In this document: in pieces, positions 42,053-53,166 of the stretch | How positions within the stretch are numbered: the stretch's first letter is position 1 | Layout: the number at the start of each line of letters is the position of its first letter | Origin: Cordylochernes scorpioides | Lineage: Eukaryota > Arthropoda > Arachnida > Pseudoscorpiones > Chernetidae | Assembly: GCA_030710605.1 (NCBI GenBank) | Contig: CP092882.1 | Location: 21,834,446 to 21,898,445, forward strand | DNA: 64,000 nucleotides | Direction of reading: 5' to 3' | Notes under the pieces: model-generated | Database searches by the model: none | What the model saw: only the letters and a program-made list of their open reading frames with translations | Told to the model about the DNA's origin: nothing | Program-made: the position numbers and the translations under genes

Positions 42053-42284
42053 GCCTTGAAATATCCTAAGATGTAAAAGTATTTATTGATGACATCACAG
42101 TGACGAGTCGACAATTATTAACAGGTCAGCCAAACTATTTTACAGCTAGAGAATCTTAAGCAAGCAAGCAAAGAAATATTTTAAAGATGATTTCACAAAT
42201 ACAGATTAATATATATTTTTATAATCTGTTGAATATTTTCATTGAATAATATTAAATTAAATAATAAAATATTTCTTCGTCACA
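42036..42284 (-). repeat. Gag-only element 5' LTR
   Basis: 249 bp, overlapping the first codons of gag at its inner end. Confidence 0.93.
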
Positions 42285-42489
42285 ATATATAAACATGTAT
42301 GCTAATGATAAGAAGAACCTATTATCAAATGACTTCTTTTGATATTCAACATTACTGTAAAGAAATAGGTCAATTTAGGGAATTAAACCGAAGTGACCAT
42401 TATTAAGTGGCTGCCTTTTCCTGTTTGTATGGCTGTTTTTTAATTATATGGTCTAAAAATTTGGAAAAGGAAAAAAAAAATGGCTGAAC

Positions 42490-42545
42490 TGTGGCTATAG
42501 TGAACCAAAAGCTCTGTCCCATTGGGGTTCACTATAGAGGGTGTG
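42490..42545. repeat. Pogo-like MITE scrap
   Basis: GGCTATAGTGAACC and GGGGTTCACTATAGAGGG form imperfect inverted ends like those near 3030. The preceding 42289-42489 has nothing recognised. Confidence 0.45.
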
Positions 42546-42816
42546 GAATAATGGAGATCCATTAGTCAGGACGGCTGGGTGACAGCAAACAAAACAAGGG
42601 TGACAGCAAACAAAACAAGCCCCGCTGCGCCCGCCGGCAAATAAAGAGGGAGGAGAGCTTCCCGCGACAAAGGAACTACACGGCCTGGTCTTCTACCAAC
42701 CAGTTGTTGGGTGTTTTCCTCTGTCCTCTTAATTTGTATTAAATAAAGTTAGTTTGAAGGAGATTTTTACCCTCTCCTTTCTGCTATTTAGTGATCTTAT
42801 TTAAATCCTTGCAACA
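42543..42816 (+). repeat. Possible solo LTR
   Basis: Begins TGTGGAATAATGG and ends CCTTGCAACA, with AATAAA at about 42740 in the expected place for a polyadenylation signal and a 21-bp tandem duplication (GGGTGACAGCAAACAAAACAA). No target duplication is found, so the call is weak. Confidence 0.3.
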
Positions 42817-43839
42817 GCCCACAAAAAGAATCATCACTGTAACGCAGCTGGCATGCCTATATAGTAAATTATCAGTGAGCACATATTTATCACTGATGAT
42901 ACTCTGTGCAGTTGCCTTTTGACTTATTGTTGTTGAGTTCCCGTTTTGGATAAATGAAAAGGGAGGATATACGATGTGACTTATTAAAGTTTCCTTACTT
43001 AAGTATATATATATATGGTAATTTAGGCCAACAACCCCATGTATATAACCCGTAACAAGACCTTAATGTTGTATAATAGAAACACAGCTGTCAATGATGC
43101 ACTATCGACATATGTCTTTACATCATCACATGTAATGCAATTTGTACAAACAGGATAAATAAAATAAAAGAAAAAAAAGAAACTCTGTAATTGATTAAGA
43201 GTTGAGCTAAAGCAGGGATCGAGCATATAATATTGTCAGAACAAAGGTCTAAAGATGGAAACAGCCACGGCACTAGTGTACAATTTCATCAGACAACCCA
43301 TGAAATCGTTATTAAATTGGACAATCTATAAAAGACTCCTTCTGGAGATTCAGCAACCCACTGAAGACGCTGGGAACTATTTCAGAGAGGGAAATTATAG
43401 CAATAGATCTCTATAATTTCTACAGATCAATTGTAGATAGATTCATACACAAAAGATATAGTGAGGAAAGTTTAGGACAGACATATAAAGAGATTCCTCA
43501 TTAAACTAAGGCTCATGTGCACTTGGGAAAAGGGAGGGAAATGTTGAATTATTCTCGTTCCTACAATAAATTAAATGATCTATAAAATAGTGGTCGGCTC
43601 TCCCATCAAAATAGACGCTGGAATTGATGGCCGTCTATTGGCCGTCTCTACAGACTAACGGACTCGGGCCAGTGACAAACCCATATAGTTTCAAATTCTC
43701 TGGGATCATCCAACAACTTTAAGGGATCTCAGATAAAGATGAGCATGTTATTATTAGAAACTATAAACCTGAATATAAGACCAAATTAACATTTTTCTAT
43801 AGAAGTATAATATGTTGAAAATATTATTTCGAATTTAAA

Positions 43840-44300
43840 TATCGAGGAAGTGCCAGGTCCAGATTTCACCAGTAATAATATGATCAAACGTGTAGGTACA
43901 CCTTTAATTCCGATTTTATAGCAAAGATTCAACAAATGTGTTGAATTAGGTCACTATCTGGATGTATGGAAAGACTCTATTTATGAAGATTATACTAAAA
44001 CCTAGCAAAATAAGCTATGAGACAAGCAAAATCTATAGACCTATACTATTGACATTGACATTTGTAATATATTTAGAACAAAAAGGTTTTTAATAAAATC
44101 ATAAAGAGAACAATCTATGAGTATAAGGCAACATGGGTCTTATTAAATTTAAATCAACGAATGGTATAATGGTAGATATGGTAAAAAATATATATATACT
44201 GAAACACAGACAGGAGAACTGGCTTCTTTAGCAGGCACGTTCGACAATGTATGTTGGCCAGCAATTATTAGAAGACTTGATTATTAGTAACATTCCCTCC
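43840..44300 (+). pseudogene. R1-clade LINE RT fragment in the inverted repeat
   Basis: The plus strand gives EVPGPDFTSNNMIKRVGTPL, then QQRFNKCVELGHYLDVWKDS, SKIYRPILLT and, after more breaks, FDNVCWPAIIRRLDY. These are the RT entry blocks and the FDNvWWP motif of R1-clade LINEs. Stops and frameshifts are frequent. Only a shorter part is mirrored in the right arm near 46900-46990. Confidence 0.7.
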
Positions 44301-44863
44301 AAATAGGTAAGAATCATACAACATTTCATTTAAACAGTGGAAGAAGGGCAAATTCCTCATATGAAAATACAAATATTACTAAAACCTGACAAAGAGATAC
44401 CCTCAAGGCGGGTAAAATCTGTATTCTGTATTAAAGTATCACAATAAGGTACAATACACAACTCCATTCCATCAGAATCGGTAGTTCTATATTCCAACAC
44501 AATCTGTAACAATAATAAGATGTGGGGGTAGTACCATAAAACAAAAGAATGAAATATGTATGAGAGGAAACAAAATTCTCCATATAAGTTATATATTAGA
44601 TATTTATTCAAATTAAATAGAATTTGGGAACATTTCTATACTGGCGAGATATGCTATTTACATAGTGATCTAGATAGAGGTGACTTGAAGTTACAAATTT
44701 GCCTTTATAAAGGGGAAAGCCTAGATCTCCATCTATTCTAGCGAGACAAAATATAAGAACCCTATCATTCTTTTTAAATTACTTAAAGCCCTTTAGGGCC
44801 TATGCGAAATCTAAATTAGTTTCTGCTCAAAAAGGGGGGGTACTTAAGCCATAATGGCAAAAA

Positions 44864-45095
44864 GGCTTACCTTTTCTCGAAAGCGCCGGCAAAGGTCTGG
44901 TCTCCTCCTTAACTGCGTCTCAGCGACCGAGGTGACTGACTGAGCGACTCCGATTGAATTTCCTTTGGCAATGAAACCCTCTTTTATCCTTGCCTCTGTC
45001 CATTTTCAATCGCTGCCCGCGCCAAAGTTTCTATTGGCTGGCATTTTCATTCGTCGAAAGAAAACACCAATGAAAATGGCCAACGGCTCCAGTAT
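44864..45095 (-). promoter_or_regulatory. Promoter-like segment with splice donor, left arm
   Basis: On the minus strand: a GCCAATAGAAACTTTGGCG CCAAT-like block, an ATAAAAGAGGG TATA-like block, a CTCAGTC initiator-like site, then an exon-like stretch ending CTTTCGAGAAAAG followed by GTAAGCC, a consensus splice donor at 44870/44869. The mirrored copy is at 46290-46478. Confidence 0.4.
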
Positions 45096-46289
45096 ACAAT
45101 TTCACAGACGCCCCATGCCTCTCCCATCAAAATAGAACATATCGTATTGCCAAAACAAAAAAATCTAAAGAGGGAAACAGCCACGGCACTAGTGTAAAAT
45201 TTCATCAGACCCCAGGCCTCCTCCACATGGACTGTAATACGATCCTCCCTATTCTCGGGAAGGTATATATAACGCCCCCCCCCCCCCCGTCTTAGCTAAA
45301 AATCGACACTGGCCCCTTTTCACTTGAACTGTAATACAACGCTTCCCTTTCTCGGGAAGGATATTTATAAGGCTTCCCCCGTCTTTTAAAAATCTTCCTT
45401 CTCCATCTCTTCTGGTCACCTTTACCTAAATTTTAAATGAGGGGCATATATGTACATATGGTACAACAGCTTCCAGCGCGGATGTCTCAGGATGTCACTG
45501 GTGTCTCCTTCTCCACCAGGCATCAGCTTTCGGCATGGAAGTCTGGTGTCATCAAGTGTCTAGATTTCTGGGCAAAAAGTTGGTCTATAAGTCTATGTGG
45601 GAGGGAAGCCATGTATCCATTTGATGTTGATCATACATACATCTCCTGTTGGGGTATGGTTACAAAAACGTGCCCCAACATTGTAATATATGTTGGGGCA
45701 CGTTTTTGTAACCATACCCCAACAGAAGGCGTATGTATAATCAAATCAAATGGATACATGGCTTCCCTCCCACATAGACTTACAGACCACCTTTTTGCCC
45801 AGAAACCTAGACAATTGATGACACCAGACTTCCATGCCGAAAGCTGATGCCTGGTGAAGAAGACACCAGTGACATCCAGAGACATCCGCGCTGGAAGCTG
45901 TTGTTCCATTGTACATATATTCCCCTCACCAAAAATTTAGGTAAAGGTGACCAGAAAAAAAATGGAGAAGGAAGATTTCTAAAAGACTAAGCCTTATAAA
46001 TATCCTTCCCGAAAAAAGGAAGCATCACATTACAGTCCAGGTAAAAGGGGCCTGGGTCGATTTTTAGCCAAGACGGGGGGCGATATATATACCGTCCCGA
46101 GAAAAGGGAGGATAGTATTTCAATCCATGTGGAGAGGGGGGCCTGATCTGAAATTTTACACTAGTGCCGTGGCTGTTTCTCTCTTTAGATTTTTTTTGTT
46201 TTGGTAATACTATATGTTCTATTTTGATGGGAGAGGCCTGGGGCGTCTATGAAATTGTATACTGGAGCCGTTGGCCATTTTGATTGGTG

Positions 46290-46478
46290 TTTCTTTCGGC
46301 GAATGAAAATGCCAGCCAATAGAAACTTTGGCGCGGCCAGCGAATGAAAACGGAGAGAGACAAGAATAAAAGAGGGTTTCTTTGCCAAAAGGCAGATTCA
46401 ATCTGAGTCGCTCAGTGAGAGGACAGTCTTCAGTCGGGAGACCAGACCTTTGCCGGCACTTTCGAGAAAAGGTAAGCC
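46290..46478 (+). promoter_or_regulatory. Promoter-like segment with splice donor, right arm
   Basis: Plus-strand counterpart of 44864-45095: CAATAGAAACTTTGGCGCGG, AATAAAAGAGGG, CGCTCAGTGAG, then CTTTCGAGAAAAG followed by GTAAGCC (donor after 46471). The two copies point away from the centre of the inverted repeat. No downstream coding exon is visible. Confidence 0.4.
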
Positions 46479-47495
46479 ATTTGTCATTATGACTTAGCGC
46501 CCCCCCCCCCTTTTTTTGTGTAGTAACCAACCTAGATTTCGCAAAGGCCCTAAAGGGCTATAAAGTAACTTCAGGTCACCTCTATCTAAATTTTACTATG
46601 TAAATAGCATATCTCGTCAGAATAGACATGTTCCCAAATTTTAATTTATTTAAATAAATATCTAGAGGAATTTTCTTGTTTCCTCTCATACATATTTCAT
46701 TCCTTTTGCTTTATGGTACTACCCCCCACACCTTAATTTCACAAATTGTACTAAATATAGAACTACCGACTCTGTTGGAATAGAGTTGTGTACTATATCT
46801 TTGCTGTGATATATTGACACAGCAACAGTTGCAAATTACGACCTTATTAAGGCTACTTTGAGGGTATCTATCTGTCAGGTTTTAGTAATGTTTGTACTTT
46901 TATGTGTTTCAGTGCGTTATTCCATCATATTTACCATTATACCATATTTTCTGATTCCTCGGGCTATTGTTACGCTGTTAGGAGGGTATGGCATGATGCA
47001 AACAGATTTGTATGTTTGACTATTGTTTGTGTTATTTAGGCTATAAAAATGCCTTAATATGAATCTATTTACAGTTGATCTGTAGAAATTATAGAGATCT
47101 GTTGCTATAATTTTCCTCTATGAAATAGCTCCCAGCGTCTTCAGTGGGTTGCTAAACCTCCAGAAGGAGTCTTTTATAGATTGCCCAATTTAATAACGAT
47201 TTCATGGGTTGTCTGATGAAATTGTATACTAGTGTCGTGGCTGTTTCCATCTTTAGACCATTGTTCTGACAATATTATATGCTCGATCCCTGCTTTAGCT
47301 CAACTCTTAATCAATTACAGAGTTTCCCCCCCTTTTTTTATTTTATTTATCCTGTTTGCACAAATTGCATTACATGTGATGATGTAAAGACATATGTCGA
47401 TAGTGCATCATTGACAGCTGTGCTTCTATTATACAACATTAAGGTCTTGCTGCGGGTTATATACATGGGGTTGTTGGCCTAAATTGCTATATATA

Positions 47496-48353
47496 TGTCA
47501 TAATTTGTATATAATTAAATGCAACCCCGACCCACTATGTATGTACCATGTATGATTTTCAAAGACTTAATAAAGAACAAGGTAACTGGAGGAAAGCAAG
47601 TAGCAATAAGACATAGGAAGTAGGCCTAAAGCTGGCACGACTATTCTTGGCACCCCTGTGTCAATATTGCAGGGGCAAAGACCGGACGTATCTAGTGGCC
47701 GCAGAAGTTATATTAGTCAAGAAGCACTCAATACTTCCTGACAAAGCAGGTTGTATCTGGTGACCAGAAGTTATAAATGTTAAGCTAACACCCAATATTT
47801 CCGGCAAAGACAGGACGTATCTAATATCCGCCGAAGTTATAAGCGTCGAGCTATCCAACACTTCCTGACGAAATCGGATATATCTTCCGGCAAAAACAAC
47901 ACCAAAGGAAACCGCCGGCCAATCAGAAGACAGCACCTAAATAGGTCGACCAATAGGAAAAGATCATGTGATCATCTCTCAACCAATCAGAAAGAAACTG
48001 AGTCTTGGTGTAAAATCGAAAAGGAAGAATGGGCAGTTGTTCACTCGCTCTCGCCGAGTTCGGACCTAGTAGTGATTTCGCTCTCAACAAGGTAACATCT
48101 ACTCTCGAGACCTTCCCGCTCACCCCATAGCTAAGTCAATCACCGCCATGTGATCAGATAATTAATAAGTCAAATCGCTCAGCTCTTCTCAAGCTTTCTT
48201 TCCTCCAATCCAGTTGCCTTTCATTTTCAAACCCCATCACGTGTCCTGATTATTCCTAACTGTATGCTGCAACTTCCACTCAAACGACTGCGCTTCAATC
48301 AAATCTCACCATTCGCATCCAACAACAAGAAATTCCGCAACGATATTGCCACA
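47496..48353 (+). repeat. Gypsy 5' LTR
   Basis: 858 bp. Single-base differences from the 3' LTR include CTAAAGCTGG versus CTAAATCTGG. The gag frame is open from 48264, inside the LTR. Confidence 0.95.
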
Positions 48354-49286
48354 GAACGGTTAAGCAGACAGGATAAAGATATTATGGAGCTTGATCAGGA
48401 TCCCATAAACATAAAGTCGGACGGCCCGACGGAAACAACAACGGAAGGGAGGCAGGAAGTAAGAGAGACGGGCGAGACAACTGCGCCCCTAGCGGACGCC
48501 GTCAACCAGCTATCGGCGCTCCTGACCCGGGTAAAAATTTCTGATGGAGCGGAGTCGGCAATCCCGCCTTTCGATGGCACATACAACGCGACACAGTTTT
48601 TCCAAGCATTCGACCGAAAAATGGAAGACGCATCCATGGGAGAACAAGAAAAATTACTCCGCCTACCAAACTATCTGGCGCGACAACCCCTGGAGCTCTT
48701 CAGGAAACTTCGGATGGCCGACCGGAGTTATTTCCAGGTGAGACAAATCCTCCTAGATCTCTACCCTGAGTCAAGCGAAGCGTCCTTTGCGAAATATTTC
48801 GCCATGAAGCTTACTGGGCAAGCCAACCTAGAGACCTATTACCGGGAGAAAACCGCCATGGGATTGCAACTAGGACTTCCACAGGAGGTGATCCTCGAGA
48901 CGCTGACAGAAGGACTGCCATTCAACGACCAGCGCCTAGTCCGCGTAGTACCTCCCGAGAACCTAGGAGAATGGTTCCGACTGGTACAGCGGATCCACGG
49001 GCCCAGTGTACCGACAACGCGACCCCGAGAAGATCAACCACCCACAATGTCGGGTCCGTACCACAGCACACCCCGACGCCCAGGTGCATGGAATGCACCT
49101 CTTCCACCGTCCAACTGCAAGTTCTGCGGCGCGAGACACTGGCACAGCGAATGCCGACGTCGACCAGTCCCGACGACCCACGAAAAAGTCCGGACAGTGC
49201 AAACGGTCCCAAAATCACCAGTTCCGATTCCACAACAACCAAGTCAAGCCAGAGACACCCCAGCCGAGCAGCCCTTTCGAGACTGA
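48264..49286 (+). CDS. Gypsy Gag
   Basis: Open frame of 340 codons. The first 30 codons lie in the LTR, so the more likely start is the Met at 48384 (MELDQDPIN). Capsid-like region: IPPFDGTYNATQFFQAFDRK, FRKLRMADRSYFQVRQILLD and TLTEGLPFNDQRLV, matching gypsy Gags of arthropods. The C-terminus has a short Cys/His cluster (CKFCGARHWHSEC), an atypical CCHC knuckle with altered spacing. The frame overlaps pol by about 280 bp; pol is in the +1 frame, so pol is probably made by frameshifting. Confidence 0.9.
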   Translation: MLQLPLKRLRFNQISPFASNNKKFRNDIATERLSRQDKDIMELDQDPINIKSDGPTETTTEGRQEVRETGETTAPLADAVNQLSALLTRVKISDGAESAIPPFDGTYNATQFFQAFDRKMEDASMGEQEKLLRLPNYLARQPLELFRKLRMADRSYFQVRQILLDLYPESSEASFAKYFAMKLTGQANLETYYREKTAMGLQLGLPQEVILETLTEGLPFNDQRLVRVVPPENLGEWFRLVQRIHGPSVPTTRPREDQPPTMSGPYHSTPRRPGAWNAPLPPSNCKFCGARHWHSECRRRPVPTTHEKVRTVQTVPKSPVPIPQQPSQARDTPAEQPFRD

Positions 49287-52200
49287 GGTAGGCTCCCTAA
49301 ACCAACTGACTGTCAAACTTTTTCTAGCCCCTAATGTATCATGCCCCTTTTTAATTGATACAGGCGCCAGCCTGAGTATAGTGCCATATAATATTTATCA
49401 TATGCTAAAAACCCACCTGCCTAATTTAACCCTTGAGGGACATTCACTACACCTCCAAACCCTAAACGGACTTGCAAAAACCATGGGTAAACTATCTATC
49501 CCACTGACAATAGGACAAATATCACGAAAGGAGAATTTCCATGTAGTGAATGCACCATTGCCATTTGGAATTCTTAGTATCAATAGCCTCCATAAATTCA
49601 GATTAACCATAGATTTTAATAAATGCACTATATTCCAGCTGGGCGCCCCATTGTCTACCCTTTCCTACCATTTTAATCATGTGTCCAATGTATGCACGTA
49701 CTGGCAGTGTCAGGCGATGTCACAAAAAATTTTCCCCGCATCCCAACTTTCCGCCTATGACAACCATTGCGTGCATTCATTGAGAAAAACCCACTTATCT
49801 ACATGCCCCTTTTTCACTAAAGCCAATTGCCTTTTTTACATGCCCTCAAATAATCAAACCACAACAACTTCAACTTATGAACCTGTCCAAAACGCACCCA
49901 CACAGCGGGATAACTCGCATACCAAAAACATAGGTGATCACACACCGTTGCACAACTCTCACATGACCAACCCACACAACGAACTCGACACTCACACTAA
50001 TACACAACAAAACCCTTTACCCCATGCATACTACAACACAACACCTAACACTCACTATACACCACAGTTCACAACACTTCTACAAAGGTACACTCACATT
50101 TTTTCACAGGACAAATTCAACGTACCATGCTTACGGATTCCACCAGTAAAAATACCCACGAATTCCGAAAAAATAATCACCATACGGCCATATCGTGTTC
50201 CGATATGTGACCAACAAGAAATCCGTAACCAAATACAACAAATGCTGGAGAACGGCATCATAGAACAATCTTTTTCACCTTTCTCGAGCCCTGTCACCCT
50301 CGTCACTAAGCGCGACAAGACCAAACGGTTTTGTATCGATTATAGGAAGGTGAACGAGCTAATCAGCTCTGATGTCCATCCCCTCCCGAGAATCGAGGAT
50401 ATCCTAGACCACCTCGCACAAGCCAAATATTTCTCCACGGCCGACATATCCTCTGCGTATTGGCAAGTCCCAATACACCCCGATTCTCGACCACTGTTAG
50501 CATTTGCCACCTTTGAAGGATTATACCAACCCACTCGATTACCTTTCGGGTTAAAAACCAGTCCTCAGATTTACGAACGAGCCATAAGTCAGGTCCTACA
50601 GAGACACGGACTTGACTGTGTGGCACATTACTTCGATGATTTCATCATTTACTCCAACACATTGGAGGAACATCAAAACCACCTGCGACAATTTTTCGCC
50701 TTTTGCGAAGCGGAGAAGTTACAACTTAACTTCGCAAAATGCGAATTTTTTAAGCAATCCATAAATTTTCTAGGTTACACCATCACAGCTGGTACAATTA
50801 CACCACTTACACGCAATACCGACATCATCCACGCCATTAAACAACCACACAACCGAAAAACACTACAATCCTTCTTAGGCGCTGTGAACGTCTATAACAA
50901 ATTCATTCCGGAATACGCTCGCTTGCGAGCACCACTCAACAATCTCCTCAAAAAGGACGTCGTGTGGAACTGGAATGAAGCTTGTCAAGAGGCGTTCATT
51001 GACCTGAAAGGAAACCTCACACAACACCCCATTTTACACCTTTACAAAGAAGGTCTGCCATGCCAAGTGTATTGCGATGCATCCACCCTCGGTATAGCAG
51101 GCATTCTCAAACAAGTTCACCCTGACGGGAACGTATATCCAGCTCAGTATTTCAGCCAAACATTGCGCCCACACGAGAAAAACTACTCCATCTCTGAACT
51201 TGAGTGCTTAGCAATCGTTGAGAGTGTGGAGAAGTTTCGCATCTATCTTATGGGCAGAAAATTTACTATATTTTCTGACCATCACGCATTGCAGTGGTTG
51301 AAAACCATCAAGAACCCGTCCGGCAGACTGTTTCGATGGAGTTTACGACTATCGAGTTACGAATATGAGGTCCGCTACATAAAAGGAAAACTACAATATG
51401 AAGCAGATCTCTTGTCCCGTAACCCGTTTTGTGGATTCTTGGACGCCACCCTTATCAAGACACACCAACCTCCTCCATCGAAAGAGTCTACTTTGACCAT
51501 TGATCGTAATGGATTACATACAGTTTCCCGAAAAGGTGTAACCAAGATTATACTTCCAAAACCACTCATACAACAACTCTTACAAACAGTACACACACAA
51601 TACAATCACCCCGGTATTTCCCAAATGTCACGAATCATCTCCACACAATATTACTGGCAAGGTATGTCAAAAGATATTAAACAAAAAGTTAAGACCTGTC
51701 CCACCTGCCAATTAACAAAACGTCCAGTAGGACCCACTTACGGAGAATTAAGTCAACCTCCGGAATCTAAAGAACCCTTCGACCTTTTATCTCTGGACAC
51801 CATAGCAGGATTTGCCAAATATGGCAACACCAAGATATACCTCCATGTGGTAGTCGATCATTTTTCACGCTACGCGTGGGCTTTTCCATCTAAATCCACC
51901 AGTACCACCACCTACCAACAGGTACTTAAGCGAGTATTCCAGGATGGTTCTCCAAAACGCCTTCTTACGGATAGAGCCCCTGCCTTCACTTCACCCAAAT
52001 TTCGTAGTTTTCTCCTTAATAGAAATATTCACCCGTTAATCACAACCAGCAACAACCCACAAGCCAACGGCCTATGTGAACGCCTGAACGCCACCCTCAC
52101 GGGAAAACTTAGGTTATTACACCTAGAAAATCCTAAGGTCGCATGGACCAAGTTGGTCAAGAAGGTTACACTTATATATAACAAGACACCCCACTCTACC

Positions 52201-53166
52201 ACAGGTTTTCCACCCATATACTTAATGTTTGGTATCCTACCCCCAGAAATCTCTAATCATAACACACCGTACCCAGATATCGACAAAGCTAGAAAAATTG
52301 CACACACACGCACACAAAACAAACATTTACAAGACAAAAACATTTATGACCAACGACACAAGCAACCACATTTCGAAGTAGGTGATCTAGTGTTAGTAAA
52401 ATTATATCACCACCCAAATACAGGGAAACTTGCGCCATATTTCACAGGACCTCACACAATATTAGAAATTATTTCACCAAATGTGGTCCGCATAGATCGA
52501 CCAAATCAACCACTTCAAAGAGACACTGACACAATCCACGTCAACAAACTTAAACTGTATACAGAAAAAATCCGTTATATATCACCACCCGCCGTTAGCA
52601 CATATCATATAAAGCACAACCCCAATTACACGTTCCCTTTCAAACATTTAACACCCGAATTATTCCCAACAGAGTCATTAAGGTTCAAACCCACCAGCAG
52701 CGAACCTTTCAGGCATTTAGACCCTGCCATTTTTGCAACAAGACGATTTGCATCACTCTTCCCCGATGTTAAAAACTGCAAACCTGACAACCAGCTCAAT
52801 CATATCACACCACTCCCTAAAGATATCAAACAGGAGAACTGCGAACCTACCAATCATTCAAATTCTACAATTAATAAGGTTCAAGCAAATATTTCAGAGT
52901 CCCCAGTTACAAAAATATGGACGAACATGGGGCAATATCCTATCTTTCATCTGATTTTTATCCTTTGTTTGTTAGTTCTACCATACAACTGTATCCCAAT
53001 TTTAATCATTAATTACTTGTTTATCTATACCATGCCCGCTCATAAAATCTTCGAACTACAAGAGGCAGTTTTTAATTTTGGACAAGCATTTATAAAACTT
53101 CTCATAATTTTAGGAACCATTTTTGCAGAAAATCTAAATAAACTCCGAAGAGATAGCAGTAACTGA
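49006..53166 (+). CDS. Gypsy Pol polyprotein with C-terminal hydrophobic extension
   Basis: 1386-codon open frame; functional Pol begins near the end of gag (about 49260). Domains: aspartic protease with DTGAS at residue 118; RT about 380-560 with FCIDYRKVN, FSTADISSAYWQVPI and YFDD at 542-545; RNase H with VYCDASTLGIAG and FSDHHALQWL; integrase with an HHCC zinc finger (HPG..., TCPTCQ), catalytic Asp931, Asp989 and Glu1025 (D..D35E), and a GPY-type module (GPHTILEII). The last ~75 residues (from 1308) are strongly hydrophobic, with two likely membrane segments, unusual for Pol. All catalytic residues are intact. Confidence 0.95.
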   Translation: MYRQRDPEKINHPQCRVRTTAHPDAQVHGMHLFHRPTASSAARDTGTANADVDQSRRPTKKSGQCKRSQNHQFRFHNNQVKPETPQPSSPFETEVGSLNQLTVKLFLAPNVSCPFLIDTGASLSIVPYNIYHMLKTHLPNLTLEGHSLHLQTLNGLAKTMGKLSIPLTIGQISRKENFHVVNAPLPFGILSINSLHKFRLTIDFNKCTIFQLGAPLSTLSYHFNHVSNVCTYWQCQAMSQKIFPASQLSAYDNHCVHSLRKTHLSTCPFFTKANCLFYMPSNNQTTTTSTYEPVQNAPTQRDNSHTKNIGDHTPLHNSHMTNPHNELDTHTNTQQNPLPHAYYNTTPNTHYTPQFTTLLQRYTHIFSQDKFNVPCLRIPPVKIPTNSEKIITIRPYRVPICDQQEIRNQIQQMLENGIIEQSFSPFSSPVTLVTKRDKTKRFCIDYRKVNELISSDVHPLPRIEDILDHLAQAKYFSTADISSAYWQVPIHPDSRPLLAFATFEGLYQPTRLPFGLKTSPQIYERAISQVLQRHGLDCVAHYFDDFIIYSNTLEEHQNHLRQFFAFCEAEKLQLNFAKCEFFKQSINFLGYTITAGTITPLTRNTDIIHAIKQPHNRKTLQSFLGAVNVYNKFIPEYARLRAPLNNLLKKDVVWNWNEACQEAFIDLKGNLTQHPILHLYKEGLPCQVYCDASTLGIAGILKQVHPDGNVYPAQYFSQTLRPHEKNYSISELECLAIVESVEKFRIYLMGRKFTIFSDHHALQWLKTIKNPSGRLFRWSLRLSSYEYEVRYIKGKLQYEADLLSRNPFCGFLDATLIKTHQPPPSKESTLTIDRNGLHTVSRKGVTKIILPKPLIQQLLQTVHTQYNHPGISQMSRIISTQYYWQGMSKDIKQKVKTCPTCQLTKRPVGPTYGELSQPPESKEPFDLLSLDTIAGFAKYGNTKIYLHVVVDHFSRYAWAFPSKSTSTTTYQQVLKRVFQDGSPKRLLTDRAPAFTSPKFRSFLLNRNIHPLITTSNNPQANGLCERLNATLTGKLRLLHLENPKVAWTKLVKKVTLIYNKTPHSTTGFPPIYLMFGILPPEISNHNTPYPDIDKARKIAHTRTQNKHLQDKNIYDQRHKQPHFEVGDLVLVKLYHHPNTGKLAPYFTGPHTILEIISPNVVRIDRPNQPLQRDTDTIHVNKLKLYTEKIRYISPPAVSTYHIKHNPNYTFPFKHLTPELFPTESLRFKPTSSEPFRHLDPAIFATRRFASLFPDVKNCKPDNQLNHITPLPKDIKQENCEPTNHSNSTINKVQANISESPVTKIWTNMGQYPIFHLIFILCLLVLPYNCIPILIINYLFIYTMPAHKIFELQEAVFNFGQAFIKLLIILGTIFAENLNKLRRDSSN

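Larger units (their letters stand above)
40289..42284 (-). mobile_element. Gag-only LTR element (TR-GAG-like)
   Basis: Two 249-bp LTRs (40289-40537 and 42036-42284) begin TGTAG and end TTCGTCACA. ATAT lies on both outer sides (40285-40288, 42285-42288), a 4-bp target duplication. The interior is one intact gag ORF plus about 250 bp of 3' sequence ending in AGGAGGAGGCTA, the polypurine tract before the 3' LTR. No protease, RT, RNase H or integrase is present. Architecture matches terminal-repeat elements that keep only gag, here derived from a gypsy element by loss of pol. Confidence 0.9.
42905..47495. repeat. Long inverted repeat (fold-back, about 4.6 kb)
   Basis: The arms meet at about 45685, where CCCCAACA and TGTTGGGG flank a ten-base centre. 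Matching landmarks lie at both ends: GGCCAACAACCCCATGTATA at 43027 and its complement at 47460-47479; TTATTAAAGTTTCCTTACTT at 42981 and its complement at 55506-55530, displaced by the gypsy insertion. The left arm is about 2.8 kb and the right about 1.9 kb, so the arms differ by indels. The terminal blocks suggest one inverted-duplicated element rather than a simple hairpin. Confidence 0.8.

Noticed and set aside
42543-42816. Confident solo LTR
   Set aside because: TG...CA ends and an AATAAA are present but no target duplication and no second copy in the window, so it is listed only at low confidence.
45437-45909. Overlapping open frames at the palindrome centre
   Set aside because: The plus and minus frames encode nearly the same peptide because the DNA is palindromic; there is no recognisable domain and no codon-like conservation between arms beyond the repeat itself.
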